Positions 17,386-26,274 of a stretch of DNA of 64,000 nucleotides are shown here, piece after piece. Both the position numbers and the translations under genes were made by a program. The notes under the pieces were generated by a model, which saw nothing but the letters and a program-made list of their open reading frames with translations, was not told where the DNA came from and did no database searches. Where the stretch lies: NCBI GenBank assembly GCA_964449565.1, contig CAYUZB010000010.1, positions 1 through 64,000 of the forward strand, read 5' to 3'. Source of the DNA: Granulosicoccus sp964449565. Its GTDB lineage: Bacteria; Pseudomonadota; Gammaproteobacteria; Granulosicoccales; Granulosicoccaceae. Position 1 is the stretch's first letter; each line of letters begins with the position of its first letter.

Positions 17386-18804
17386 TTAGCCCACAATATC
17401 CCATAAGCCGGTACAAAACGAAGTCTCACGAATGCGGGTTGCAACCGGCGTTTGCCGGCTGTCCACCAGCACAATCGAAAACGGCGCCGACTCCGCTTCC
17501 TCGACAAAGCAATTCGTATTCAACAAGCTGTCATCGGGATCGCGACTGGTCAGAAATACATCCAGACCACTTTCAGTCTCTACCGCGCTGCGTACCACCA
17601 GGTCATAACCCGTCTGGTTGTTATGCCCATAAAATGCAGCTATCACGGTAAAGCGTGTGAAATCCACAACAGGTGCTTCGAACTGCGTCAGTCCGAAATC
17701 GGTAAGGAGCGAACCGTACAACTCGTCCAATGCGACCTGGTCGCGAATGATATCGGTGCGTCTTTGTACCGCGTCTACATCAATCCCGCCCAGAGTCAGA
17801 TCCCCCCTGTCCAACTCGGAGGTCGTTGGCAAAGATTCGCTCTCGTTAATCACGCGCCCGGAAAAAACCAGCACGGTATCGCGCCCGTTGAACAGCATCA
17901 GTTGATCATTAACTATGGAAAAAGCCAGCGGGATGACATTGCCCCGAGTGAAGAATGCCTCGACAAGCTCAGTCGGGTAATCCTGTGTCAGATCTTCTAG
18001 CGCCAGTTCATCAGGCAAACAAAGGGAATCAGTGAATGAAAGATCGATGATCGAGATAATCCCGGATCCAATACGTACCCCGCCACTACCACTGGAACAT
18101 CCGAGGTCCAGATCAAGCGTCTGGTCTTGACCAAAACTCATGAAAGCTGTCATACCAAGAGGGACGGCAGCGAAGCCTGATTCCAACGTTCGAATCGATT
18201 CAAGCGCCCATCGTCTTTGCGATATGCTCGTAGCCTCATTCAATTCCCGGTTATCGACTCGAAGCGGCACGGTACTGAATGCCAGCAACTCGCCACCTTG
18301 TGGCCCCAATAACAGGTAGTTCTCCGTCGACTCGATAGTGATCACATCTGATTGCACCACACTAACAACCGTTTGTAATGTATCGGTAAGGGTTTGATTG
18401 ACAAACGTAGACTGGCAGCCGAGTGGGCGGGTATTGCGAGAGTCACTCAACTCAAGCTCATTACCATTTCGGCTGGTATTGATCAGCATGTCGAAACACG
18501 GTCCACTGACACGCAGAACACCTGCACTGGCGGAAAAGGTAGCTTCAGTGAATTGCAACTCGAAGGTCTCATCTATTGGTAACAAACGAATACCAACTTG
18601 ATCGCTTCGTATATAACCATGCAGATAATGCACAGGACTTGAAAAGATCAGGTTTTCGTCTTCGATGACAGGTGATTGATCGTCTCTGGGCTCATCAAGC
18701 GACGGGGCGGAGCCACTTCCACAGCTCATCAAGAAGAGCAAGCAAAGATAAGCCGCTTTCTTCCATGGACCAGCGATAGTACTTGTCGATTCCGTATGCC
18801 GCAT
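17386..18804 (-). CDS. Lipoprotein with META (HslJ-like) domain, function unknown
   Basis: From the ATG at 18804 the protein has 472 residues and begins with a lipoprotein signal, basic start then YLCLLFLMSC, with lipidation at about Cys28. An upstream ATG at 18837 is also in frame. A central segment (about residues 205-330) reads as a META/HslJ-type domain: RRWALESI, then DLGCSSGSGGVRIGSG, then LVFSGRV. The C-terminal region contains YGHNNQTGYDLVVRSAVE and may be a further beta-rich domain. It is probably anchored in the outer membrane facing the periplasm or the surface. META-domain proteins are linked to heat- or antibiotic-stress phenotypes, but no activity can be assigned. It stands alone between queA and tRNA-Leu. 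Confidence 0.7.
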   Translation of the reverse strand: MRHTESTSTIAGPWKKAAYLCLLFLMSCGSGSAPSLDEPRDDQSPVIEDENLIFSSPVHYLHGYIRSDQVGIRLLPIDETFELQFTEATFSASAGVLRVSGPCFDMLINTSRNGNELELSDSRNTRPLGCQSTFVNQTLTDTLQTVVSVVQSDVITIESTENYLLLGPQGGELLAFSTVPLRVDNRELNEATSISQRRWALESIRTLESGFAAVPLGMTAFMSFGQDQTLDLDLGCSSGSGGVRIGSGIISIIDLSFTDSLCLPDELALEDLTQDYPTELVEAFFTRGNVIPLAFSIVNDQLMLFNGRDTVLVFSGRVINESESLPTTSELDRGDLTLGGIDVDAVQRRTDIIRDQVALDELYGSLLTDFGLTQFEAPVVDFTRFTVIAAFYGHNNQTGYDLVVRSAVETESGLDVFLTSRDPDDSLLNTNCFVEEAESAPFSIVLVDSRQTPVATRIRETSFCTGLWDIVG

Positions 18805-19066
18805 TATCTGTTCAACGTAATCCTGCCGGACCTGCATGAATCAAGTACGTGAGATCCAGCTGTTGTCGCCTTGCATCACTGTATCGGTATTAAATACAGT
18901 GACAGAGCAAGATTAAAGAATAGCAGCGAACGAGGGATATTAAACGATGAACTTAAAACGAGTGTGACGAATTACGAATCTGCACATGCATCGGGCAATT
19001 GCCGCAACGCACTGACAGGACACCCGACAGGGCGGATTCAAGGGCGGTTTCAATCGATACAAGGGA

Positions 19067-19153
19067 TGGTGCCGGAGGCGAGACTTGAACTCGCACTCTG
19101 TTTCCAGAACCGGATTTTGAATCCGGCGTGTCTACCAATTCCACCACTCCGGC
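19067..19153 (-). tRNA. tRNA-Leu, anticodon CAA
   Basis: An 87-nt class II tRNA on the minus strand. The acceptor stem GCCGGAG (5', ending at 19153) pairs with CTCCGGC before discriminator A and an encoded CCA (19067-19069). The anticodon arm is CCGGA-TTCAAAA-TCCGG, giving anticodon CAA for UUG. There is a long variable arm, and the T-arm carries GTTCAAGTC. It stands alone between the META lipoprotein and the phosphoribosyltransferase. Confidence 0.97.
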
Positions 19154-19163
19154 GCACTCGTCG

Positions 19164-19192
19164 AGTGTAGGGATTTTCGAGCAAAACGACAA
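19164..19192 (-). promoter_or_regulatory. Candidate sigma-70 promoter for tRNA-Leu
   Basis: On the minus strand a -35-like TTGTCG (19187-19192) and a -10-like TACACT (19164-19169) are separated by 17 bases. The -10 ends 10 bases before the mature tRNA 5' end. Each hexamer matches the consensus at four of six positions. This is a prediction from spacing and position. Confidence 0.5.
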
Positions 19193-19207
19193 GTGTCGGG
19201 AGTTCAA

Positions 19208-19807
19208 TCACTCGTGACGGATTTTGGCCGGTGCGACCTTACCTTCAAGCGAATCCATCACGGGGATGAGATGCGGTTTGTTGATACGAATCTCCTCGCG
19301 AGACAATCCTTCCATTTCATGCGGGAAAACCAACCAATCGTCCAACTTGTGCGCGCAGAAATCAGGCTCGAAGTCTGTCTGGTTTTTGCTCGGCTTATAG
19401 TAGGCCGTAGCAATGCGCAGCTCATGTGGCAGATTCCGCCGACAACGTCGTTTGAGTTTGTCTATGATTGATTTGACACTCAGGCCTGTATCGAACACAT
19501 CATCGACGATCAGCAGTGAATCTTCGGCGTTGACCTTTTGCGTCAAGTAACTCAATCCATGCACCCTGACCGGTGTTTCCATTCGACTCATTCCGGCATA
19601 GGATGACGTGCGAATCGAAATATGATCGGTCTCGACGCCGTAAAAATCGAGTAGTTCCTGAACCATGATCCCCACCGGAGTACCGCCTCGCCAGACACCA
19701 ACGATAAAATCAGGACGAAAGTCACTAAGTAGAATCTGTCGACCGATCTCGAGTGAATCCTCAAGCAGCTGTTGCGCCGAGATATAGATCTTCTGGTCCG
19801 CTGCCAT
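19208..19807 (-). CDS. Purine-type phosphoribosyltransferase
   Basis: A 199-residue type I phosphoribosyltransferase with the PRPP-binding loop LLIVDDVFDTGLSVKSI. An earlier FIVGVWRGGTPVGIMVQELL strand-loop corresponds to the hood and pyrophosphate-loop region. It would salvage a 6-oxopurine (hypoxanthine/guanine/xanthine type) by joining it to PRPP. The exact base cannot be deduced. Its ATG overlaps the pyrF stop by one base (TGATG), so it is coupled to pyrF in a nucleotide-metabolism pair. Confidence 0.85.
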   Translation of the reverse strand: MAADQKIYISAQQLLEDSLEIGRQILLSDFRPDFIVGVWRGGTPVGIMVQELLDFYGVETDHISIRTSSYAGMSRMETPVRVHGLSYLTQKVNAEDSLLIVDDVFDTGLSVKSIIDKLKRRCRRNLPHELRIATAYYKPSKNQTDFEPDFCAHKLDDWLVFPHEMEGLSREEIRINKPHLIPVMDSLEGKVAPAKIRHE

Positions 19808-20565
19808 CAGACGGTTTCTCCGTTACGGTTTTTTTCGGCACTAGCCACTGAGGATTGAATTTCGTGATGGATAGTCGATAGCACATCACCGGGATTTTTC
19901 GCCTGCGTGATAGGCCGACCAATCACCAGGTAGTCACTGCCATTATTGATAGCATCGATCGGCGTCATGACACGACGTTGGTCATCAGACTGCTTTCCAC
20001 TGGATGTGACGACACTACCTGTCGGTCGAACCCCCGGTGTCACGGTCAAAAAATGCGAACCGTGCGCCGCCTTGATAGCCGCCGCTTCATGCGCCGAGCA
20101 CACTACCCCATCAAGACCCGCATCGGCCACCTGCGTGGCGAATCGCACAGCCTGTTCAGCGGGTGTTGCTGCAAAGCCGATATCCTGTAGCTCGTCGGCG
20201 TCGAGACTGGTCAGCACTGTAACGCCGATTAGCCGTGTTCCCTTGTCGCCTGAATATGGCACCAGCGCTTCACGTGCAGCCAGCATCATGCGCAAGCCTC
20301 CGCCAGCATGCAGGTTCACCATCCAGACTCCGAGCGAGCCCGCCGCCGCTACCGCTTTAGCTACCGTGTTCGGAATATCGTGGTATTTCAGATCCAGAAA
20401 AACATCAAAACCCAGTTTCTGACAGTGCTCGACCAGCGCTGGCCCACCAAGGGTAAACAGTTCATTACCGATCTTGACACGTGTCAATGTCGGATCGAGC
20501 CGCTCAACAAGACGTGTCGCATCCTGAGTCCTCGCGAAATCCAGCGCAGTAATGATGCAAGTCAT
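19807..20565 (-). CDS. pyrF: Orotidine-5'-phosphate decarboxylase
   Basis: A 252-residue TIM-barrel enzyme producing UMP from OMP. The catalytic Lys-Asp array is in VFLDLKYHDIPNTVAKAV, and phosphate binding includes VTPGVRPTGS and YLVIGRPITQAKNPGDVL. It lies directly downstream of lapB (five bases), a conserved lapB-pyrF order in gammaproteobacteria, and overlaps the phosphoribosyltransferase start by one base. Confidence 0.95.
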   Translation of the reverse strand: MTCIITALDFARTQDATRLVERLDPTLTRVKIGNELFTLGGPALVEHCQKLGFDVFLDLKYHDIPNTVAKAVAAAGSLGVWMVNLHAGGGLRMMLAAREALVPYSGDKGTRLIGVTVLTSLDADELQDIGFAATPAEQAVRFATQVADAGLDGVVCSAHEAAAIKAAHGSHFLTVTPGVRPTGSVVTSSGKQSDDQRRVMTPIDAINNGSDYLVIGRPITQAKNPGDVLSTIHHEIQSSVASAEKNRNGETV

Positions 20566-20570
20566 GGTCT

Positions 20571-21734
20571 CTACTCCCCTTCGACACCGATAATCGTTCG
20601 CACACTATCCCAGGTGCCACAACTCGGACATCGCCAATGCAAGACGTTCCCTTGAAATCCACAATGACTGCATTGGTAGGTGGGCTTGTCTTCAGTGACT
20701 TGATCAAGAAGCTGCAGTATGACCTGCACCTTTTCTCGCTCACCGGGGCGACTCAAGGGCACCTGGTCCGAAACCCAGTCGCGCAAACCCTTTAATGATG
20801 GGCGTTGGAGTACCTGTTGTTTGAAGAATTTATCGGCAGCATCGCGACCGTCAATCTGTTCAATGACATCGCGCGTCTTGCGAACAACCGAATAAGCATT
20901 ACGCTGGTTACGAATGTGTTTGACAAAAGCATGCAGCTGAGAGGTGTCCTCACTGCTGCAAAGCGCTTCGAATCGTTGCTCGATGGTCTCAGGCATCAAA
21001 TCCGGCCGCTGTTGTTCAACCCTTGCGTATCGATCAATCGCCGTTTGCGCATCGCCACTTGCCAGAGCCAATTCGGCGATCATGATGTTCGCGCGAGCGC
21101 TTTCTGGATCGTTGGACAAGGCTTTATCCAGTAGCGTGCGTGCCTCTTCCGTGTAACCGTCTTCGCTCGCCTTGGCGGACAGTTCGCAATAGTAATGAGC
21201 AACCAGGGCGGAATTGCCATCACCGGTCTCTCGTTGGTAGTCCTCTGCCACGCTGATCGCCTGACCCCAATCGCGCTCACGCTCATGTAACTGCAGCAGG
21301 CTTTTGTAGGCATCGCCCTTGCGATGCCCGGATTCAATCAGATCGCGCAACGCTTTTTCAGATCGGTCAAGAAGACCCGCAGAACTGTAGTCGTGAGCCA
21401 GTGCCAGACGTGCAGATGCATGAACTTCATCACCGAGTTCGGCCTTTTCAAGCAGACTCTCATGCAGCAGGATGGCCCGCTCAACATCACCGCGGCGGCG
21501 ATAGAGATTGCCAAGCGCGATATGCGTATCAGCGGTATCACGATCCGTATCCGACAGGCTGTCAAAGAGATCTGTCGGGCTACCATGGCGTTCATTCAAC
21601 AGGACATTCAAGCCTTCATGAAAATTACTCGCGTAATCCCAGAAGGCTTCAGGACGCGCGGCGCCACTGCGCCGCGCAGCAAACCAGCCGGCGGCTGCAG
21701 CTACCGGTAACAAGAACCAGAGAAGGTTGAGCAT
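20571..21734 (-). CDS. lapB: LapB (YciM), LPS assembly regulator
   Basis: A 387-residue protein with one N-terminal membrane helix (LLWFLLPVAAAAGWFAARRS), a run of TPR helices (for example DTHIALGNLYRRRGDVERAILLHESLL) and a C-terminal rubredoxin-like zinc motif CSHCGFQG...CPSCGTW. LapB controls LpxC turnover and so lipopolysaccharide synthesis. In enterobacteria the small lapA lies directly upstream. Here only ten bases separate lapB from ihfB, and no lapA is present. Confidence 0.93.
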   Translation of the reverse strand: MLNLLWFLLPVAAAAGWFAARRSGAARPEAFWDYASNFHEGLNVLLNERHGSPTDLFDSLSDTDRDTADTHIALGNLYRRRGDVERAILLHESLLEKAELGDEVHASARLALAHDYSSAGLLDRSEKALRDLIESGHRKGDAYKSLLQLHERERDWGQAISVAEDYQRETGDGNSALVAHYYCELSAKASEDGYTEEARTLLDKALSNDPESARANIMIAELALASGDAQTAIDRYARVEQQRPDLMPETIEQRFEALCSSEDTSQLHAFVKHIRNQRNAYSVVRKTRDVIEQIDGRDAADKFFKQQVLQRPSLKGLRDWVSDQVPLSRPGEREKVQVILQLLDQVTEDKPTYQCSHCGFQGNVLHWRCPSCGTWDSVRTIIGVEGE

Positions 21735-21743
21735 CTTTACGTG

Positions 21744-22124
21744 CTATGTATTAGCACCCGGCACGCCGGCAGACAAACCACCTTCACTGCCGTCAGTCTC
21801 GCGACGTGATTGCGCAAGCTCATTGACACGCTCGCGGAGCTCTTTGCCCGGTTTGAAGTGCGGAACATGTTTGCCACGCAGTGCAACTGCATCGCCGGAT
21901 TTGGGGTTTCGCCCCATTCTGGCGCCACGGAAATGCAAGCTGAAACTGCCAAAACCGCGAATCTCTATGCGGTCCCCGTTGGCCAGTTCCTGACTCATTT
22001 TTTCGAGCAAGCTTTTGACAGCCAGCTCGACATCTTTCTGCGCAAGATGATTCTGGTTGCGCGCCAGGGAATCGATCAGATCCGATTTGGTCAAGCTGTT
22101 ATCTGTGCGTGAGCTATCGTTCAT
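21744..22124 (-). CDS. ihfB: Integration host factor beta subunit
   Basis: A 126-residue HU/IHF-fold protein. It begins LTKSDLIDSLARNQ after an eight-residue extension and has the DNA-bending arm signature RIEIRGFGSFSLHFRGARMGRNPKSGD followed by HFKPGKELRERVN. IHF-beta is usually about 94 residues; the surplus is a short N-terminal lead and a Gly/Ser-rich C-terminal tail (ETDGSEGGLSAGVPGANT). It lies downstream of rpsA behind a terminator hairpin, as in many gammaproteobacteria. Confidence 0.94.
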   Translation of the reverse strand: MNDSSRTDNSLTKSDLIDSLARNQNHLAQKDVELAVKSLLEKMSQELANGDRIEIRGFGSFSLHFRGARMGRNPKSGDAVALRGKHVPHFKPGKELRERVNELAQSRRETDGSEGGLSAGVPGANT

Positions 22125-22145
22125 GGGACCTCGTTTAGCTGTTGT

Positions 22146-22177
22146 AAAAAAGGGCGAGGTATCGCTACCTCGCCCTT
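22146..22177 (-). terminator. Rho-independent terminator after rpsA
   Basis: On the minus strand a perfect 12-bp stem (arms at 22166-22177 and 22150-22161, GAAGGGCGAGGTA-type G/C-rich arm) with a four-base loop is followed by a run of T. It lies between the rpsA stop at 22204 and the ihfB start at 22124, so ihfB probably has its own promoter or depends on read-through. Confidence 0.9.
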
Positions 22178-22203
22178 CATTGCTACGACACTACGTTGAC
22201 CTC

Positions 22204-23886
22204 TTACTTGTCGAGGTCGCCGAGCTGTTCTTTCATCAAGTCACCCAGAGTCGCGCCACCTGATGATTCACCGCTCGTATCGTTGTAATCCTGCATGGCT
22301 TCGGCTTCTTCAGCGTAATCCTTCGCTTTGATCGAGAGACTCAGCATACGCGACTTTCGATCGGTGCCAATGAACTTGGCTTCAACCACTTCACCTTCTT
22401 TAAGATGCTGACGCACATCTTCGACGCGATCACGGGCAATTTCACTGGCACGCAATACGCCTTCGACGCCTTCACCGAGATCAACGACAGCAGCTTTCTG
22501 ATCAACTTCCTTGACGGTACCTTTAACGATACTGCCTTTAGGATTATCAGCGACCCACTGACCAAACGGATCGCGCTCGATCTGCTTAACGCCAAGCGAG
22601 ATACGCTCACGCTCTGGATCAACAGCAAGCACAACCGCTTCGAGCTCGTCACCTTTCTTGTAGTTGTGAACGGCTTCTTCGCCCGTCTCGTTCCAGGACA
22701 GATCAGACAAGTGAATAAGACCATCAATACCGCCTTCAAGGCCGATAAAGATACCGAAGTCAGTGATTGACTTGATGGTTCCAGAAACCTTGTCACCCTT
22801 GTTGAACGATTCAGAGAAGTCTTCCCAAGGATTCGGCTTGCACTGCTTGATGCCGAGCGAGATACGACGACGCTCCTGATCGATGTCGAGGATCATGACT
22901 TCGACTTCATCACCCAAGGCAACAACCTTGTTTGGGTTGACATTACGGTTGGTCCAATCCATTTCCGAGACGTGAACCAGACCTTCAACACCTTCTTCGA
23001 TCTCGACAAAGCAACCGTAGTCGGCAATGTTCGTGACCTTGCCGAACAGGCGTGAGCCTTCCGGATAACGACGTGTGAGATCGACCCATGGATCTTCACC
23101 GAGTTGCTTCAGGCCAAGCGATACGCGGTTACGCTCGCGATCGAACTTCAGTACCTTGACATGCATCTCTTGACCGACCTCGACCACTTCAGAAGGATGC
23201 TTGACGCGCTTCCAGGCCATGTCAGTGATATGCAGCAGTCCATCAATGCCACCGAGGTCAAGGAAGGCACCGTAGTCGGTAAGGTTCTTGACGATACCCG
23301 TGATTTCTTGTCCTTCCTGAAGATTTTCGAGCAGTTGCTCGCGCTCGGCACTGTATTCGGATTCAACAACCGCACGACGTGAAACCACCACGTTGTTACG
23401 ACGCTGGTCAAGCTTGATAACCTTGAATTCAAGCTCCTTTCCTTCGAGGTAGCTCGTATCGCGAACCGGACGAACATCAACCAGTGAGCCCGGCAGGAAT
23501 GCGCGGATATCGCAGACTTCAACCGTAAAGCCACCCTTGACCTTGCCGGTAATGTTGCCCTTGATGATTTCGTCGTTCTCTTGTGCCTTTTCCAGCACAG
23601 TCCAGCTACGCGCACGGCGTGCCTTTTCGTGTGACAGCTTGGTTTCACCGAAGCCGTCTTCAACTGAATCAAGTGCTACTTCAACCGTGTCGCCAATTTT
23701 AACATCGGCTTCGCCTGATTCATTTTCAAATTCTTCGATAGGTACGGCACCTTCAGATTTGAGGCCCGCGTTAACGATGACATAGTCACCAGTGATATCA
23801 ACTACTGTACCGGTCAGGATTGACCCGGTTTTCATTTGAGCGTTGGAAATACTCTCTTCAAACAGCTCCGCAAAAGATTCTGACAT
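22204..23886 (-). CDS. rpsA: 30S ribosomal protein S1
   Basis: A 560-residue protein starting at the ATG at 23886 (MSESFAELFEESI), close to the 557 residues of E. coli S1. Six S1/OB-fold RNA-binding repeats are visible, for example GSILTGTVVDITGDYVIVNAG, GIVKNLTDYGAFLDLGGIDGLLHITDM, GKVTNIADYGCFVEIEEGVEGLVHVSEM and GTIKSITDFGIFIGLEGGIDGLIHLSDL. Earlier in-frame starts as far as 24024 have no family support. S1 binds mRNA leaders on the 30S subunit. It lies between cmk and ihfB, with a strong terminator downstream. Confidence 0.97.
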   Translation of the reverse strand: MSESFAELFEESISNAQMKTGSILTGTVVDITGDYVIVNAGLKSEGAVPIEEFENESGEADVKIGDTVEVALDSVEDGFGETKLSHEKARRARSWTVLEKAQENDEIIKGNITGKVKGGFTVEVCDIRAFLPGSLVDVRPVRDTSYLEGKELEFKVIKLDQRRNNVVVSRRAVVESEYSAEREQLLENLQEGQEITGIVKNLTDYGAFLDLGGIDGLLHITDMAWKRVKHPSEVVEVGQEMHVKVLKFDRERNRVSLGLKQLGEDPWVDLTRRYPEGSRLFGKVTNIADYGCFVEIEEGVEGLVHVSEMDWTNRNVNPNKVVALGDEVEVMILDIDQERRRISLGIKQCKPNPWEDFSESFNKGDKVSGTIKSITDFGIFIGLEGGIDGLIHLSDLSWNETGEEAVHNYKKGDELEAVVLAVDPERERISLGVKQIERDPFGQWVADNPKGSIVKGTVKEVDQKAAVVDLGEGVEGVLRASEIARDRVEDVRQHLKEGEVVEAKFIGTDRKSRMLSLSIKAKDYAEEAEAMQDYNDTSGESSGGATLGDLMKEQLGDLDK

Positions 23887-24096
23887 GTAGGAATGTAACC
23901 TGTGAGTGAATGACGCAATGTCTTCCTGACAAGACGATGGATAGTTAAATGGACACTGTACCCTCCCGGCGCAGTGGTAACGTTTTGCAGGTTGGTTGTC
24001 TATCTGTACTTGAAAGTCAGACACACAGCCGGACTGCTTGATGCAAGGGTCACTCCAGACGCTCAGCCTTTGCAGTCAATCGAACGAAAACCTTTA

Positions 24097-24774
24097 TCAG
24101 GTAACGTACAGTTGTACAGGCAAGGCAGCAATGATCTCATTGAGAACATCACTGATTGTCAGGTTGCTGGAATCAATGACAAGTGCACCCTCCGCGGCTT
24201 TCAGCGGTGAATGTGCCCGTGTCGAATCTCGTTGATCCCGCGCTTCTATCTCCTGCAGCAAGCCGGGCATTGTAGTCTCAATCCCTTTGTCTTTCAACTG
24301 CTTAGCACGTCTTTCGGCTCGGACCTTTGCTGAGGCCGACAGAAAAACCTTCAGTGTTGCATCGGGAAATACCACGGTACCCATATCGCGTCCGTCGGCA
24401 ACAAGCCCCGGTGCCGTGCGAAAACTCCGCTGTTCATCAAGCAAAGACTGACGCACGCGTGGCATGACCGCGACCCGGGAAGCCGCTGCAGCCGTGGTCT
24501 CCGAGCGCAACTCCGCCGTGATATCGAGATCTGCCAGAAATACCTGTATCCCCGATGAACTAGGTTCAAAACGTGCCTCAAGCGTATCCATGGCGAGCAT
24601 CACGGATGCCTCATCATCGAGATCAGCGCCGCTTTTGAGCGCATGCACAGCCGCTGCGCGGTAGACGGCACCACTGTCCAGCAGCCTGTATCCTAGACGT
24701 TTGGCCAGTTGTTGCGCGACGGTGCCCTTGCCAGCCCCAGACGGCCCATCAATCGTGATTACCGGAATGCTCAT
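24097..24774 (-). CDS. cmk: Cytidylate kinase
   Basis: A 225-residue P-loop nucleoside-monophosphate kinase. The ATP loop is IDGPSGAGKGTVAQQLAKRLGY at the N-terminus, GRDMGTVVFPDATLKVFLSAS marks the CMP-binding core, and RDQRDSTRAHSPLKAA the lid region. It phosphorylates CMP and dCMP. It lies between aroA and rpsA, a conserved order in proteobacteria. Confidence 0.95.
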   Translation of the reverse strand: MSIPVITIDGPSGAGKGTVAQQLAKRLGYRLLDSGAVYRAAAVHALKSGADLDDEASVMLAMDTLEARFEPSSSGIQVFLADLDITAELRSETTAAAASRVAVMPRVRQSLLDEQRSFRTAPGLVADGRDMGTVVFPDATLKVFLSASAKVRAERRAKQLKDKGIETTMPGLLQEIEARDQRDSTRAHSPLKAAEGALVIDSSNLTISDVLNEIIAALPVQLYVT

Positions 24775-24787
24775 GAGCTGAACTCTA

Positions 24788-26176
24788 TCAGCTCACGTCC
24801 ACTTGCAAGCCATTGGCATTGGCAAGATCGGCAAAACCGGGAAATGAGGTATTCACATTGGCACAGTCAAGGATCGTGATCGGCCCGTCACTGATCAATG
24901 ATGCCATCGAGAATGCCATCGCCGTGCGATGATCACCGACGCTATCAGCCGTTCCGCCAGCGAGTCGGGCGGCGCCATCCACCCCACCCTGAATACGCGC
25001 ACCATCAGGCGTATCTTCGATCGATGCACCAAGTGCCCGAAGCCCATCGGTCATGACTTGTATCCGGTCGGTTTCCTTTACGCGCAATTCTTCCGCACCG
25101 CTGACCACCGTCTTGCCAGTGGCGCCCAGCGCTGCAACAAACAAGGCCGGGAATTCGTCAATCGCCAGAGAGACTAGGTTTTCAGGCACCTCGATACCAC
25201 GTAACTGGCCGCCAATGACATGTAGATCGGCAACCGGTTCGCCACCCGCATCACGCTGGTTACGCACATCGATGCTGGCGCCCATCAGACGCAGAATATC
25301 TATGACACCCGTTCGCGATGGATTCATGCCAACCCCTTCTATCGTCAAATCGGACCCTGGGGTCATGCTCGCACCGACCAGATAAAAAGCGGACGAAGAG
25401 ATATCACCCGGCACCGTTAATGAGGTCGCTGTCAGCGACTGACCTCCTTCGATACTTGCTGTCAGACCATCGCTTGTCACATCAACGCCAAAGCCGCGCA
25501 ACATGCGTTCGGTATGATCGCGGGTGATTGCCGGTTCGTGAACGGTCGTCTTGCCATCGGCCGAAAGCCCCGCCAGCAGGATGGCCGACTTCACCTGTGC
25601 GCTTGCTATTGGACAGGTGTATTCAATGCCGTGTAGCTGTTCGCAGCGTTCAATGTGCAGCGGCGGTGTGCCGTCATCCGCTGTCTTGATCGAAGCACCC
25701 ATGGTGTTCAGAGGATCGACGATGCGACGCATGGGCCGGCCACTCAGGGACTCATCCCCTGTCAGCGTAGTCGGGAGGTTCAGACCGGCAAGCAAGCCGC
25801 TCATCAACCGCATGCCTGTCCCGCTATTGCCAAGGTAAATCGGTGCTGATGCCGGTGACAGTCCTTCCGGACCTTTACCGTACAAGGTGACCTCGCCGGG
25901 CCCGCCACGTTCGATACGCACACCCATCGCGCGAAACGCATCGAGCGTATGCAGGCTGTCCTCACCCTCGAGAAAACCGGTTACGGTTGTTGTGCCGTGG
26001 GCGATCGCACCGAACATGATCGAACGATGAGACATGGATTTATCGCCGGGTACACGAATTCGACCCGAGAGTCGCGTGGCCGGGTGGGCCGTAAAAGTCA
26101 GTTTTGAGTTGCTCAAGAGAGTGGCTCTTGGATAGTCAGGAATATTCAGGTGCGCAAACGCACTGGGTGAGGCCAT
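24788..26176 (-). CDS. aroA: 3-phosphoshikimate 1-carboxyvinyltransferase (EPSP synthase)
   Basis: About 462 residues from the ATG at 26176; an ATG at 26203 adds nine residues, and a TTG about 30 residues downstream would match usual family starts (before SKLTFTAHPA). Signature motifs are RIRVPGDKSMSHRSIM, YLGNSGTGMRLMSG, DISSSAFYLVGA and ELRVKETDRI. It condenses shikimate-3-phosphate with PEP in chorismate synthesis and is the target of glyphosate. It heads aroA-cmk-rpsA. In relatives tyrA precedes it, but here three exported-protein genes intervene. Confidence 0.94.
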   Translation of the reverse strand: MASPSAFAHLNIPDYPRATLLSNSKLTFTAHPATRLSGRIRVPGDKSMSHRSIMFGAIAHGTTTVTGFLEGEDSLHTLDAFRAMGVRIERGGPGEVTLYGKGPEGLSPASAPIYLGNSGTGMRLMSGLLAGLNLPTTLTGDESLSGRPMRRIVDPLNTMGASIKTADDGTPPLHIERCEQLHGIEYTCPIASAQVKSAILLAGLSADGKTTVHEPAITRDHTERMLRGFGVDVTSDGLTASIEGGQSLTATSLTVPGDISSSAFYLVGASMTPGSDLTIEGVGMNPSRTGVIDILRLMGASIDVRNQRDAGGEPVADLHVIGGQLRGIEVPENLVSLAIDEFPALFVAALGATGKTVVSGAEELRVKETDRIQVMTDGLRALGASIEDTPDGARIQGGVDGAARLAGGTADSVGDHRTAMAFSMASLISDGPITILDCANVNTSFPGFADLANANGLQVDVS

Positions 26177-26274
26177 GATCTCACGCGGCGGCAGACGTCG
26201 CAAGCGCGAGCCAAGACATGAGGGGACACAACAACTATGTGCGAACTAGTATGAAGCTACAAAGGGCGCGAGTT

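Noticed and set aside
22341..22796. Long antisense frames inside rpsA, hscA, parC, gyrA and iscS
   Set aside because: They lie fully inside well-supported genes on the other strand, have no family resemblance, and mirror codon bias of the real genes.
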